Shown: positions 24,515-36,940 of the stretch, one piece after another
Layout: each line of letters opens with the position of its first letter
Numbering within the stretch: position 1 is the first letter of the stretch
NCBI RefSeq assembly: GCF_001522545.3
Contig: NC_031771.1
Coordinates: forward strand, 1,976,283-2,040,282
DNA from: Parus major
Lineage: Eukaryota > Chordata > Aves > Passeriformes > Paridae
Length of the DNA: 64,000 bases
Direction of reading: 5' to 3'
Notes under the pieces: generated by a model
Told to the model about the DNA's origin: nothing
Databases searched by the model: none
The model's input: the letters and a program-made list of their open reading frames with translations, nothing else
Made by a program: the position numbers and the translations under genes

Positions 24515-24790
24515 AGGTTGGCAAAGTCCTCTAAAATCACCCAATCCAAATGCTAATCCAGCAAAGCCAAGGCCACCACCAACCCATGTGCCTAAGCATC
24601 ACATCTACACATGAAATCCCATGAGAGATCCTCACTCCAGACAACCCTAAGGGTGAAGAATCTTTCCCAATATCCGACCTAAACCTCCCCTGGCACAACT
24701 TGAGGCTGTTTCCTCTCGTCCTGTGGTTTGCTGCTTGGGAGAAGACCCCTGGAGAGAACCCCCCACACACCTCAATGCACCTAAGATGTG
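24515..24790 (-). mobile_element. Older CR1 LINE fragment
   Basis: This diverged copy shows CACTCAGGTTGGCAAAGTCC near its 3' end, TCTTTCCCAATATCCGACCT, AAACCTCCCCTGGCACAACT and TGAGGCTGTTTCCTCTCGTC, which match an older CR1 subfamily in complement. The middle, which carries CCAGCAAAGCCAAGGCCACC, is typical of the same group. Confidence 0.75.
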
Positions 24791-25779
24791 TAAGAAGACC
24801 TAAATCAGGAAGTGCTGAATTCCTGGTAAGAGGAAAAAAGAGCAATAAAGGGAGAAAAGGATGAGCAACAAGTCAGAAGTTAGAGAGTAAAAGGTGAGAA
24901 GTCATTAAGTAAATTCCCCAAGCAACTGAGAAGCAAAAATAAAGCAAGATAAGAGGTAAAGGGGTAGGTGGTGGAGCAGCTCATTAAATCACAGGTATAG
25001 AAGATTAAGGTGACCAAACAGGGGCTAACTTTGAACACAGACAGTGCCCTTAAGAAGGGGAGGTGGGGAAAGAGCTGCCATAAAGGAAAACCCCCAGGTT
25101 CAGTGAGGGCAACTGGGAATAGGTCAGTGGTGTTCACATATAAACTACATGTAACTTGTACCAGCCAGACCCCAAAAACACCCCAGCTTTCTTGTCATGG
25201 CTTTTTGACCAAAGAAACAGCAGCATCACAGAGCCAAGGAACTCAAAGCAAGCAACCCCATCCAGCATTTAACACGCACCTTGAATAATTCCTTCACAAG
25301 AAAATACCTTTATGGGTTTTTTTCTATTTAAAATTAATTCCATCAGTAACTCACTAGGACAGGGACAGCTAAAATTTCCCAGCCTGTGGTGTGAGGTGGG
25401 ACCACACTCAAAAGCTACTTTGGGGCAATAGTACTGAAGAGGTTTTGACTCAGCCAGCAACTTCTGGCAATTCCAGCCGAGATGTGTCCCCCTTTGCAAA
25501 GCACTGCTGAGGCCCATACTTTTCTCTCCACAGGCAAGCTACAGCAATCAATCTGGCACTCTATCATTCCCCTAGTTTTTCATTTGGAATACTTCAACAA
25601 ACCCTAAAATTCTCTCATTTACCAAAGAATGGTAATTTGAATTATACCGGCTCCTTTTTGTGGCTTCCCCGTGCGATCCTGCAGCACTGGTAGTGCCCAA
25701 TGGAAGGCTAAAACAGCGATTTCCCATGGCAGTGCTGCTGGCTGCCCTTCCCTCTCAGGGTAAAGGAAAACCAACCCAC

Positions 25780-26039
25780 CTTGCAGTCTCCTTCCACTCC
25801 ATCTCCTGTCCATCGACAGCCAGAAGCTCGTCCAGCTCGGTGAAGAGCTGCGGGGGCGCGGGGCTGTCATCTTCCTCTCCGAGGATGAAGCGGATGCGCT
25901 CGGCGGCGGGGGAGACTGCAGAGGTGAAAATACTGCGGTTAACGGCCTGCGAGATGACCAGGGACGTGCGGCTCCTCTCCTTGCCCTGCTCCCCAAGGCC
26001 ATTCAGCTGTTTCTCCAGGCTGCCTTTGCCATCTGACAT
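25780..26039 (-). CDS. SLC4A4: SLC4A4 exon: NBCe1-A first coding exon / shared NBCe1-B exon
   Basis: Read from the ATG at 26039, this exon encodes 86 codons plus two bases and is the NBCe1-A start. The first 42 residues begin [20 protein letters not shown] and end NRSIFTSAV. They are diverged from the 41-residue mammalian A-type N terminus but share its MS start, LGE-x-G, RS-x-T and SIFTSAV positions. The rest, from [20 protein letters not shown] to EMEWKETA, is common to A and B forms. In B transcripts an internal acceptor (CACCTCTGCAG, exon start 25915) is used, giving a 136-nt exon 25780-25915. The donor is GCAAG|GTGGGT. The A-specific N terminus is known as stimulatory in mammals, whereas the B-specific one is inhibitory. 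The start is chosen because it is the first ATG in frame and no other ATG occurs in the 247 bases before it. Confidence 0.95.
25914..25931 (-). promoter_or_regulatory. SLC4A4: NBCe1-B splice acceptor lying inside NBCe1-A coding sequence
   Basis: The minus strand reads ATTTTCACCTCTGCAG|TC. The pyrimidine tract and AG form the acceptor for the exon at 57618-57797, which supplies A to make ATC (Ile). In NBCe1-A mRNA the same bases are translated as Ile-Phe-Thr-Ser-Ala-Val. Both readings agree with the known protein isoforms. Confidence 0.93.
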
Positions 26040-26307
26040 CCTCGTCGCTGCGGACGCAGGGGCGTGAGCGAGGGTGCCTCTATCTCCCTCTCTCCCCTTC
26101 CTTGCCTCTCACTGAACTTCTTACAAGTTCAAGCTGGGAGTAAAGTTCAGGAAAACTTGTCTCTTCCTACAGACCTTAACTATGTTACAGCAATTTGCAG
26201 TCCTTGTAAAAAAAAACAACAAAGCACCGTGGAGCTCAGAACCAACGCGCTCCGTGGCGCTGGCCGAGGACCTGCCGCTCTCTGAGCAGCCCGGATCCTT
26301 CACCCCC

Positions 26308-26316
26308 TTTTTTATA
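26308..26316 (-). promoter_or_regulatory. Candidate TATA box of the internal NBCe1-A promoter
   Basis: On the minus strand the sequence reads TATAAAAAA within a GGTCATATAAAAAAGGGGG context, 277 bases before the NBCe1-A ATG. A start site about 30 bases downstream would lie near 26286. The leader from there to the start codon contains no ATG on the minus strand, which fits a real 5' untranslated region. In mammals NBCe1-A is known to be driven from an alternative promoter inside the SLC4A4 gene. The position of the box is therefore sensible, but the actual start site cannot be seen. A CAG at 26048-26050 could alternatively be an acceptor for a separate untranslated exon. Confidence 0.45.
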
Positions 26317-27282
26317 TGACCTAAAACCAGTTCCAGCCAAACCAATTGGGGGCTTGCTGGCACAGCATCCCACTGCTGGCTTTCCCCTCCCTCCCTGCCA
26401 GCCAGGTTTGGGCTGCCATTGGCCTGCAAGGCAGGCTGGAACTTCCCCAGCCCACCACTGGAAAACACAGGAATACTTAACACAAGGGTTGTCTCGTCTA
26501 TACATGAAGAATGCAACCCAATGCATTTAGTCAGGCACCAGTGCACTGAAAAAAAACAACCTGGTCCTGGTTGGAAAAGACTGCCTGTTTAGGCAAAAGA
26601 ACTCCGTTCAACACACAGCACAAGCAAAGTCTGCATTATAACCCCGAGAAAAAAGGACAGAAACCCTTTCCTGGTTAAGGATTCAAAATTCAAACCCGAG
26701 AACATCGCCATCCCCGTCCCATGGCCCGAGGGCATCTCCTGAAGGTGACTGGAGCCCACACCACCAGAGTCACCTTGCTGGAGGGCTCCTTGGGGTCTAC
26801 AGCCTTTTTCTCAGCATATCACCTTAACATGAAGGTGTGACCATGAGAAATTTTAAGACAGGCATCCTTTCTGCTGGATGTTTATCAGCATTAGAGATAC
26901 ACGGCAGACTATGAACTTTGAACAGCTCTGCTAAAAACTCCTTTCTTTTCAAAAGATCAGCTGGCTGTCTCTTGCAAAATAATTAATTACACCAGGTGTC
27001 CAACCACATTGATTTTTCCAGGGTAAACATACTTTCAATTTGCAATAGTTAAAAAGAAACCAGTAAAATACAGGCCATTTACTCCTTTTTCTTTTCCTGA
27101 AATAAACTTCATAGCTTTCTTCCTAAATTACTCAGAGGGATGATGCTGTTGTAATACAGATTTCTTTTTTACTGAAAGTATATTTGTAATCATAACTGCC
27201 CTTGGAATCTCCTGGGAGCCAAGGACCTTGCCCCGCTGCTACAAAAGCCTCCCCATCACGAGGCATTCAACTTCCTGCAGGC

Positions 27283-27556
27283 TTCAGGAGAGCTGGAGAG
27301 GGACTTGTGACAAGGGCCTGGAGTGACAGGACAAGGGGGAATGGCTTCACACTGTCAGAAGGCAGGGTTAGATGGGATATTGGGAAGGAATTGCTCCCTG
27401 TGAGGGAGCGAGGCCCTGGCACAGGGTGCCCAGAGAAGCTGTGGCTGCTCCTGGATCCCTGGAAGTGTCCAAGGCCAGGCAGGATGAGGCTTGGGGCAAG
27501 CTGGGATAGCAGAAGGTGTCCCTGCCATGGCAGGGGGCCGGAACCAGATGCCAGAC
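27283..27556 (+). mobile_element. CR1 LINE 3' fragment
   Basis: It spans the GAGTGACAGGACAAGGGGGA, TTGGGAAGGAATTGCTCCCT and GTGTCCAAGGCCAGGCAGGA sections and ends at GGGGGCCGGAACCAGATGCC, without the terminal tail. It lies about 1.2 kb upstream of the NBCe1-A start. Confidence 0.87.
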
Positions 27557-30500
27557 TGTCCACCCATACCATGCATGTTCCACTGTCCTCTCCCTTTACC
27601 TGCACTAATGGATCTCAATATACTTTGCTATTCAAACAGAATTTGAGTATCCCATCCAGAAAACAAATAAAATACATGTCCATCTTACCACTTCAAAAAG
27701 CAAGGTGGACCCCAGAAGTGGCTGCTGCTTGGAAGAGGCTGTAAGAGAAGGGACTGCAGAGCTTCTTAAGCTGTTGAAGGCATCCACTGGAGCCAATGGG
27801 AAAAGTCTCTTTTGAGTCACTCTGAAGTGGTTTTACTACATGCAAGCGTTACCCCGATATTCCCACTACATTCTGCACACCCAACCTGGGTGCCCATCAC
27901 CCCTTGTTTCTCTCCTGCCTCCTCTCCCTGTTGCTAATTTCCCATTCCCCGCACTTAGGGCGGATGATAAGGTTCACGATCCCATTAGGGCGCACGCCGG
28001 GTCACAGGTCCTCGATGCTCGCTTGCCCACACGTCCTTTATTGCGATTTTGTGGGTTAATGGGCCGTTTATGGGTTGTTTATGTGCTCTCTTTAGCAAGG
28101 AGAACATATTTTCACCTTCATCTCCAGGCGAACAGCGTGTGCTGAGCGCAGGGCTCAGGGCCTGCAGAGTCATTAACCCGGGGGGTGACCCCTCAGCCCC
28201 CTGCCTGCCCGACCTCTGAGCACCCCCTGGGCAGCCTGTCCCAGCCTTGGCCATCACCTTCTCACGGCACCATCCCGGGCTGTGCCACCCCGGAGCCGCT
28301 CACAGCAGCGCCGCCGGTGCCAGGGGTGGCTCAGGCTGCTCCATACTGCTGTCCTTTCCAAGAGAACAACCTGGTGGTCAGCAGACATCTGCAGCAGAGA
28401 AAAGGCTAATCCACACATTTAGATGGCTGGAGTTATACTGTTCCCCTAAAGGGGAGAGGAATTAAGATATTAATTGCAGAGGGTTGAATGTTCCAACGCA
28501 ATGCCATCCATGGGGGATTGTCTCTCACTTCCCTCTCTTCCCTTTCCTGTTCCATTCAGCCACACACAGTCCATGAGGCAGCTTATAAAATCATAACTCG
28601 CACAAGAGCAAACACATCAGCAGTTTCTCCAAGTTCAGCTCAGGCCAGTTCTGAGCACAATGTATACCCTCGGGTTCCCAAAGGCAAAAATCAATCTCCA
28701 TCAAGAGAGAGGAATCTCAGGGAGTTCAGAAATAGGGAGAGACACGTTCTAGCACAACAACCTCAAATCAGGCATGGCTGAGCTTCGGCAGTGGCTTTGG
28801 TGGCAGCTCTCCCTCGCTGCCCGGTGCAACAGCAGAGCTGCACATGGAAATGCCAGGGGGCTTTGTGGCATTGGCCCCTATCCTGAAGTCACCTCCTGCT
28901 TCTGTGCCAAGGGCCTGGCTGCTGCTGGGGGCAGGTACCTTCACCTGGCTCTCTGGGTGTGTGATGCTGCCTCGGGATGGAGGACAGGGGGAATCTGTGC
29001 TGATGCACAAGTTAAACAGCCCGTTCTCCACTCAGCCGACATGCTTTTCCTCCTTTTTCAGCTGCCTGCTGTCAGGGACACCTCTGAAGACCCTGGGGAC
29101 CTGCACTTCAGTCAACTGCTTCCTTCACCAGAGGCCAAAGGGACCATCAGACACAAAGTTCTCTGTTACTTCCAAGCACGTTGGCAGCTACATAAATCCC
29201 CGAGAGACCTGGTGCAAATCCCTCCTCAGAGCCTGTGGATGCAGCATCAAGGAAAGCTGTTTGTCCCACGTGCTTTCCAGGCAGGCTTCCTGAAACAGGA
29301 CATGATGGTACTCCGGTTCCTTTCCGGAGCTGCTTTCCCTCTGCTTGGTCAGACCCATCTGCAGCCAGAGCGCTGCACGCTTGTGCAGACACTTGTAACA
29401 GATCTAAACCTGCTTCTTTTCCACTTCAGCTGACTTCCCTTCCAAAATTCTCCAGTACCAAAACCAATTTTAATCGTGTGGCAATGTCAACATAAGACAG
29501 CAGCTAAAGGCAAGCAGGGGGGCTTTGATGGCCCACCAGCTTCCTTCAAAGACAAACCAGAACGGAATCCCACCTAAAACCAGGAGTAGCTGGAAACAGT
29601 TCCCTGGGACACCTCTGCGGGTCCCCATACAGCATCCAACACACCAGGCCACAGGCTAAGACAAAGGATGCTCTCCTGCTTTGCCAGCAGTACTGCCCAG
29701 CGCTTCTGGAGCACACCAACCCTCCATGCTATTCCTGCACCTTTACAGCTAAGAACTGTTATTTTCTTTATGGAAAGGAGGACCATCACCTCAGCTAACA
29801 CCAGCTTCTGCACAACAGCCCAGGTGAGAACTGACATCCTGATTCCCCAAGAGCTGCAGCAAGCACAAGCATCCCTGAGCACCACCAAAGGAGCCAAGTA
29901 CCCGTGGATTTACACGTGGGTGTCGCTGCTTTTGGAGAGACTGCACTGGGAACGCTGCTCTGAGGCCGCACAGCAGCCTTTCCCAGGGTCCCACAGAACC
30001 ACCCCTGTGAGCCATCCACTCCACTCCCCAGCTAATCACTCTAAGCAAGCGTGAGAATTTCTCCTGTGCTTGTTTTGCGTCTTTGCTTCTGAACGATCAC
30101 TTTTTGACCCCGTGCCGGGGCGGGCTGGCTGTGAGATTAGACTTTCCACAAGCAGGACTTGGCAGCCGGCAGGGAATGCTCCCCACACCACCTGGATCCC
30201 ACCCCAGGCCACTTCTTGCACAACTCTGGGGTGCAGAGAATGCCATTCGAGGTATTAGATCTATCTGGGAGCGAATCTACCCCATCCCTTGAGAGTGCCC
30301 CTTCCCAGAGATAAAGAACAGCACTGACTGCCTCTGGAATAATCCATTTTTTGCTGGACTATTGGACTGCAGGATTGTTTTGCTGTAAGCTCCTCTGCAC
30401 CATGTGGCATATATTAAGTGTTTGATCTGCAAAAAATCTTCAGTATTGGACAAATTCTTACTAATGCTGTGTTCTCCCAAGTGCCAGGAGAACGGTAGCA

Positions 30501-32735
30501 TTTACATAACGCCTTGCTGGGCATTCCCAGCTCCCCTGGTCTTTGGTGCTGTGCCTATGATACTTCATTAAAACATTCCTTGGAGATGCAGGGAGAGAAA
30601 TAGGACCCTTCTTCCAAAAATATTTCACATTAACATGGATGCAATGTGGACAATCAGTCTGGGAAGCTTCTAAACACACCCAGCACTGTCTCATGAAAAT
30701 TTGGTGGCCCTTATCCTAAAAGGCAATTCCTACAAAAGAAGACACCCTACCAATTCTGTCCACGTGCCTGTGATGCAGAGACCACCACATGCAACACCCC
30801 AAGTCCCACAATGAGCTTTTTCCAGTATTGCTCCACTCTAGGGAGACTCTGCCTTCCAAGACTTGATTTTCCCAGCTGCAGCCAAAACCAGTAATATCTA
30901 CATAACCTGCCAGAAGCAGAGGCAGCTGAAGAACCCCAGGGAAATGGGAATGGATAACCTCCCACAGACACACCATTAGCCAGCTGAGCCAAACAAAGTG
31001 TTTTGTGTATTAACAATGTGAGGCTCTTCCTGCTCACATCAATGCCAGGCTCCCCTGATTCCAAGGGTGTGGAACTGGGCATACACTGACCACATAATTC
31101 CCCATGGGTATGCCACAGCTAGATGCTAATCAACAGTGACTGGCTCCCAAACCGATAGGAAAACGAGAAATTTGTCTTTCTACATCACATTTTTCAAACG
31201 TTCTACATTCTCCAAGTGCCATTCTTAATTGCATTAAAGGCAGCAGTGCCTATGACACTTTTCTTTTACGAACCAGCTAGTCCACAGTGGCAAAACATAC
31301 TGGTTATAAACCCTGATATAAACCACACCACTAGCAACTTGTTGCAAAATATGGATAACAAAGGTATTTTTGGACTACTCCTGGAGGTCAGCCATCTTAC
31401 TTCCAGTTGTATCAAACTGCTACGGCAGCACATTTTTAAGGAGCTATTCCCCAGCAGCTGCCAAGAAGACTTTAATGAAGAAAGAGCAGCACCTAGAGAA
31501 AGCCTGGCTTCCTCCAGAGCTCTGGAACATTTCCTGCTGTCACACAGACACAGGATGCTGTCTGGCATCACACCTCCACTGGATCTGAGCAACAGTCAAG
31601 TCCCCAGTGAAACAGCAGCACAGTGGCTGCCACACAGAACAGTTCAAAAATCACTCCCTAATTCTCATCATTTTCCTTCCTTGGCTTTTCTCAGTTTCCC
31701 TTTTAGAAGCAGTGTGGCTTTCACAGTCTCCTTCCTGGAGAGGCTGGTGCTGTCCACCTCTGTGGGATCCTGCTAGGTCCTGTTCTGGTACCTGAAACCC
31801 TGTAAGCACACCATGATCACACACACCTCCTCCCATACCTCCATCAGTATCCCTGCACCTCGGGGCCACAAGGCAACTGCTCATCCTAAGTACAGGGGAA
31901 AACTCCTGCTCCTCTGGTGAACAGAAGAAAAAACCCTTTTCCTTTCCAACACTGCAATGTTGTTCCCCAAAGACAGTTTTAAAGCTGGTTTGAGGTGCTG
32001 CAGTCCCTTGTACCAGCCACAAGCCCTCCTGCCAAACTATAACCCGGTCCAGCACCGCTCCTTTAGGCAACAGGGACACTTTTAAGGACACAGCTATAAC
32101 AACTCTGGGCTCTTCTCTCCAGTTTAAGCTTCCAAGCAATGACAAGAGGAAACTTCCCTCTCTGTGCTTCCCCTCTGGCTGCAATAGCCAATTTTCTGCC
32201 TATTAAGCTCTTCTCACAAGCAGGGTTTCATCACTGTCTATTTGTCCCGTTCAATCAATCTCCGCAGCAGCCCTGACTGTTTCAGCACTTCTGCAACTCT
32301 CCTTCAGCAGGGGCTTGGCAGGACAGAACCCACCCACAGGGGGAGGAAACAACCCACATGTGGGTGAGGATTTTCCCTATTTATTCCCCCAGTTTCCGAC
32401 CATGCCGAGCCCTTCGGCCCGTGGCTCCGGCTGCAGTGGAGCCCACCTCCGTTGCCAGGCAGTTTTTCAAGGAGTACTGAGTGTTTCTGGCATCCACACT
32501 TCTTACTTTCAGCTCCTTTCATTCTGTCCCCTCTGTTTTCCATGTTGCCAAACACCTCACGCATTCTGGGCACAGGGGGAAATGTGCATTATTATTCCCT
32601 GCCATCCTTGCAGAGGCCAACTGGTGCACGAGAGCTAAATGCACGTGTTGGGGGCTTCTGCAGGCTCTTATTTCTTCCTGATCACCTCTCCTGCTTCAAA
32701 CTCCACTAGGAGAGGGAATCCATGGTGTAAATATG

Positions 32736-32945
32736 TATTTTATAGAACCTCAGGCTGGTTTAGCTTGGAAGGACTTAAAGATCATCTTGTTCCAACCCCC
32801 TCCAACCTGGCCTTAGGCACTTCCAGGGATGGGGAGCCACAGCTCCTGCACCCTGACAGGGGAGAATTTCTCCCTGATATGTCAGCCAGCCCTGCCCTCT
32901 GTCAGTGGGGAGCCATTCCCCCTTGTCCTACACTCCACACACTAA
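32736..32945 (-). mobile_element. CR1 LINE 3' fragment
   Basis: The complement reads TAGCTTGGAAGGACTTAAAG, ATCATCTTGTTCCAACCCCC, then CAACCTGGCCTTAGGCACTT and GGGAGAATTTCTCCCTGATA. A short internal part of the usual sequence (the TGCCATGGGCAGGG section) is deleted. Confidence 0.85.
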
Positions 32946-32954
32946 AAGCACAGT

Positions 32955-33030
32955 GATCACAGCATCACAGGACTGCAGGACACCAGCTTGGAGAGACCTC
33001 AAGGGTCACCTGGTCCAACCAGCTCAGAAG
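32955..33030 (-). mobile_element. Second CR1 LINE end directly after the previous copy
   Basis: A separate terminal fragment begins with CACAGCATCACAGGACTGCA, then GGAGAGACCTCAAGGGTCAC and CTGGTCCAACC. It follows the preceding copy after about 10 bases in the same orientation, so it is an independent insertion and not a continuation. Confidence 0.72.
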
Positions 33031-35456
33031 GTGGAGCTCAGGAAGCCATTTCACCAGGACAGCAGGAGGAAGGTGCCAACCTCCTTTGGAGATGCTTTGG
33101 AAAAGGCTTGTCTATTTTTCCACCACCTTCTGAAACGCTTTGTTCAGTGACAAACTGCCCTTTTGGCTCAGAACTGCTCACAGCCGCTTATCTAAAAAGC
33201 TGCAAAGCCAGCCTGAGAATCCAGACAATGCTGCCATTGACCAGGAGAGCACCAGGATTTGGCCTGACAGGGTGCTTACAAAACCAGCTGGTTTCACATC
33301 TCCCTGCTGGTTTTCCTCACATTTCCCTGCTGCTGCAAAGCAAGCTCTGTGGGGTGGATCCACTCCTACAGACCTGCTCCTCTGGGTGTCTGCACTAATT
33401 CTGTCTGCTAAATCCTGATAAACAGCACTTCCCTCACTTGGCACCCCTGGAGATGTCACAACCATCCCGATGGAAGTGTCCCCACCAGTCAGCAGCGTGG
33501 CAAAGCCAAGTTTTGCGTGGATAAATCACTTCTCTGAAGGCATTTTCTTTTTCTCTCTGGGTCGAGTCAAGGGAACTCAGAAAAGGGCTCTTGCAATGGC
33601 ATTTGGGAGCAGAAAGACCCCATTGAGACAAAGACACAATAACCAGTTTCGCCCCTGCCTTTAAAAATTAACCACCATTAACTCCGGGCTCGGCACGGCT
33701 CCAGGCTGCCAGCAGTTCCTGCTCCTTCCAAGCAGCTTCCCAGAAACTCCCAATTCAGCTTGTTCTCAAAAGCCTGCTGACATTTGGGCAGCTCCTGCTC
33801 TTCACTGGTTTCCCCCTGCAACAGCAAGTGAAGTTCAAGCTTCTGCCTCCTTTTAACTCTGAGCTTCACAGGCTCACCCCCACCTCCTACACAAGCACCA
33901 AGCCCCCAGGGAACATGATTGTGGTGGAAAAAACCAGTGGATTTGCTGGGGTCTCATCCATCCTGAAAGGCACTTTTACAGCTTTCAGCAAACTTCTGTA
34001 ATTCAATCAAGGAAACACAAGTATGAAATATTTCCACTTGCAGGAAAGGAACGTGACCAGGATCTATAGTAGTGAAACTGTGTGCAAGAAAAATAAAAGA
34101 CCATTATCCAATGGATTTATCCAGGAAAATTAAGCATGGGTTGGCTTTCAGTAAGTGAATGCACTGTAATTAAGGTCAATATACTCCAGAAAAGGCTATT
34201 GCCAAAACTGAGGAAGGAAGAAAGCGAGTTCAAACAAACCCAACTTGTTTTTTCACTGAAAAATGAGAAATCTGGTATCTAGAGACACATTTGGTGACTC
34301 CTTATGGAATGCAACACGAGCCACACAGAGAGATACTTTTACCAAAACAACAAAGAGGCTCTAAAGCAGCAGTGAAGCACAAACACACAGAATAAGGAGG
34401 CCAAGCCACACTTCACTGCACCATTTAGGAACAGCTGGGTTTGACACAAGCCCAGGTCAAAGGAAAACTACCAGAAATGAAAGACTCCACTAAAAACTGG
34501 AGGATAAGTACGTGAGGCATACAAGGAAAATGAATTATTTAAGACCATTAGCAGCAGGAGCTTGAGAAGCAGTGGGTGACCTGGACCACCTTGGAGTGAG
34601 ACAGCCAATTAAGGGGATTAAAAATTGTGCAGAAAAGCAGAGCAGCCTCTTGGTGTGAAACTCCAGCACACAGGTGGGTGCACACACAGGCACTTAGCCT
34701 TTTCCAGAGGTTAACATGGGAGGAGGTAGGTGTCTGCAGAACAGAGAGAAGATGGAAGTGAACCCAAGAGCAGTGAGTGGCCAGGCCCTTTGTGCTCACA
34801 CCTCAGCAGAGCCTGTCCAGACCCAAGGTTTTAGTCAGGTCTGCAATGTTTCACTGAAGAAAACCCACAGAATTACCTGGCACAGCTATCCAATGGAATA
34901 CCATCTATCATATTTCTACCATTTCTTTCTAGACTCTAGGTTGTGCCCTTTGGAGGTTTTCCTTGCAGTTTCCAAAGGTGCACAAGGTTACTATGCCTTT
35001 ATTTTTCCTACACAACTAAAGCCAAATGGAATCTAAGCTGCCCCAGCCTGCTGGGACTTACCCAGACCGGGATGGCTGCAGTTAAAAACAAAACCATTAG
35101 CAGAGTTCTCCAAAGTGCTCCTTAAGCAGATGTTTTTTTCTTTCTTTTAAGCTCCTAAATGCAACTTTAGCAATTATTGGTTTATGTAATTGCCTAACAT
35201 TTAATGTTTACAGCAACATTTTACAACTAATTTACATGTAGTTCACTAAATGCTTTAGGGTTAATTGGTCTTTTGTTGTGCATTAAGCAGCTTGTTAATG
35301 ATTAGTCTGTTGGGAAGAAAACATGAGGAGGAGGTCGGTTTGGGGATGGCTTGGACCGAGGGAATGGCTGGGGGGGATTTTTGCAGAAGCACTGACCTTC
35401 CCAGGCTCACCCCAAAGTGTCTTTTACAGGGTCACAATGTCCCCTTGGCCCTACAG

Positions 35457-35476
35457 GGGAGGAGGAGGAGGAGGGT
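35457..35476. repeat. (GGA)n tract
   Basis: Five or six GGA units lie in the large intron. Confidence 0.85.
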
Positions 35477-36940
35477 ACAAGAGGATCAATCTACTGCATG
35501 TGAGGGGAGGATGAAACCACAGCAAAGGAGAGAAGATGCAATTCCTTGCACTTGGCAAGAATCATGTTGTACTGCCTGTGCTTAAAGGGAGCCCCAGGAG
35601 CCCCAAGAATTCCCTGTGCTGAGCATCCAGAGGCATCAGTGTGATTCCATGAGTAGGAAAAGTAAGAGTGTGTCTCCTTGGGGGCCTGTGTCACTGCACT
35701 GCCAACTAAGGACAGAGCTCCAGACATGATATCATAACTTAGAAAGCAAAATTAATAACTTAATTACCAAGCTGGCCCTGCTTTGAGCAGAGCTTTGGAC
35801 CCGCTGATGGCACCTTCCAACCTCATTTATTCTATTCCATTAGTGAGCTTCCCAGATAGATGATCTCCACTCCAGCCACCCCATCTGCTGCCCAAACCTG
35901 ACTGCCTTGCCACAGCTTCAGAGCAACTTTTAGTAATGAAGACAGACTGGAAACCCCATGCTGGGTTTAATGATCTGCTTGGCATCCTGGCCTGCAGAAT
36001 GAAAACAGAAAGGAGAGTAACAAAAAGCCAACTCTGTATCAGAAGATATTCACAAACTCTTGGAGAAATGGCAAGGGCTGCACCAGCACAACCAAGACCC
36101 AAGAGGAAAACAGCAACACAGAGCTGAACTGCTTCCTTTGCATTTAGGGAATGGACTGTGACCAGCCCAACAGGGAGTCAAACTCTGCTTTTTAAATCCT
36201 TCCCCAAGCACAAAAAACTGGCAGTGGCATCAAAAGCACTGAGCACCCAGCTGGTCTTACACATTGTCCAGGACTTCAGGAAAAAAAAATGGGGAAAAAA
36301 ATAAAAGAGGAACAAATCAGCCAGGCACTATTGGTAATCTTTTAAACAAGTTAGGATGGAAACAGCAAAGCAGGAATGAGCAGTGTTTTCCAAATTATTC
36401 CATCAGAACAGCATTGCCTCCAATGTAAATCTCTTTACAAGCACTGATCTCCTTAGAGTCATTAAATGCCATCTTTATTTCTTTTTAATTGGTCCAACTG
36501 CATTTTAGATTGCTTTTTAAAAGTATAGCCAAAGCATAGAAACATGATGTGTTGAAATACAGAACTGCTACAATACAAGAAATAAATCTGAAAAGTTTGT
36601 GGGTTTACTGGTACTCAAATTTCATTACCCAGACATAAGGAATATACTCATTTTAAAACAAAAAATACTTGACTATTAAGAAAGTCTCAGTGTCTGGCAA
36701 GTTTCTGAAGATGATTTATTATTACAACTCAGCAAGGGTTGCTGCTGCTTTCCTTCTGACCCTGCACGTGCCCCAGGTGGGTTTAAGAACAGCAGCAACC
36801 AAATGTCACCCTTTCCCACTTTTATGTAAATCTTCCTGCTCCCAGCACTCCAGCCTCCTGTTTTCCCTTCCCTGTTGGGATCAGGGCTTTGGGCTTGGAC
36901 TAGTCTATTTTGCTGATTCAGCTTAGTGCACGGCCACAAA

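Larger units (their letters stand above)
22200..25779 (-). other. SLC4A4 intron, 3580 bp
   Basis: This intron follows the shared A/B exon. It contains CR1 fragments at 22308-22376, 23500-23592 and 24515-24790. No other repeat or coding similarity is evident. Confidence 0.85.

Noticed and set aside
28774..29433. Open frame of 219 codons on the plus strand, overlapped by a 149-codon frame
   Set aside because: It lies deep in the intron, two overlapping frames are equally open, the peptide is low in recognisable motifs, and there is no promoter or splice context. It is probably chance.
31216..31776. Open frame of 186 codons on the plus strand
   Set aside because: It shows no recognisable domain, lies in the large intron without splice or promoter support, and is crossed by open frames on the other strand.
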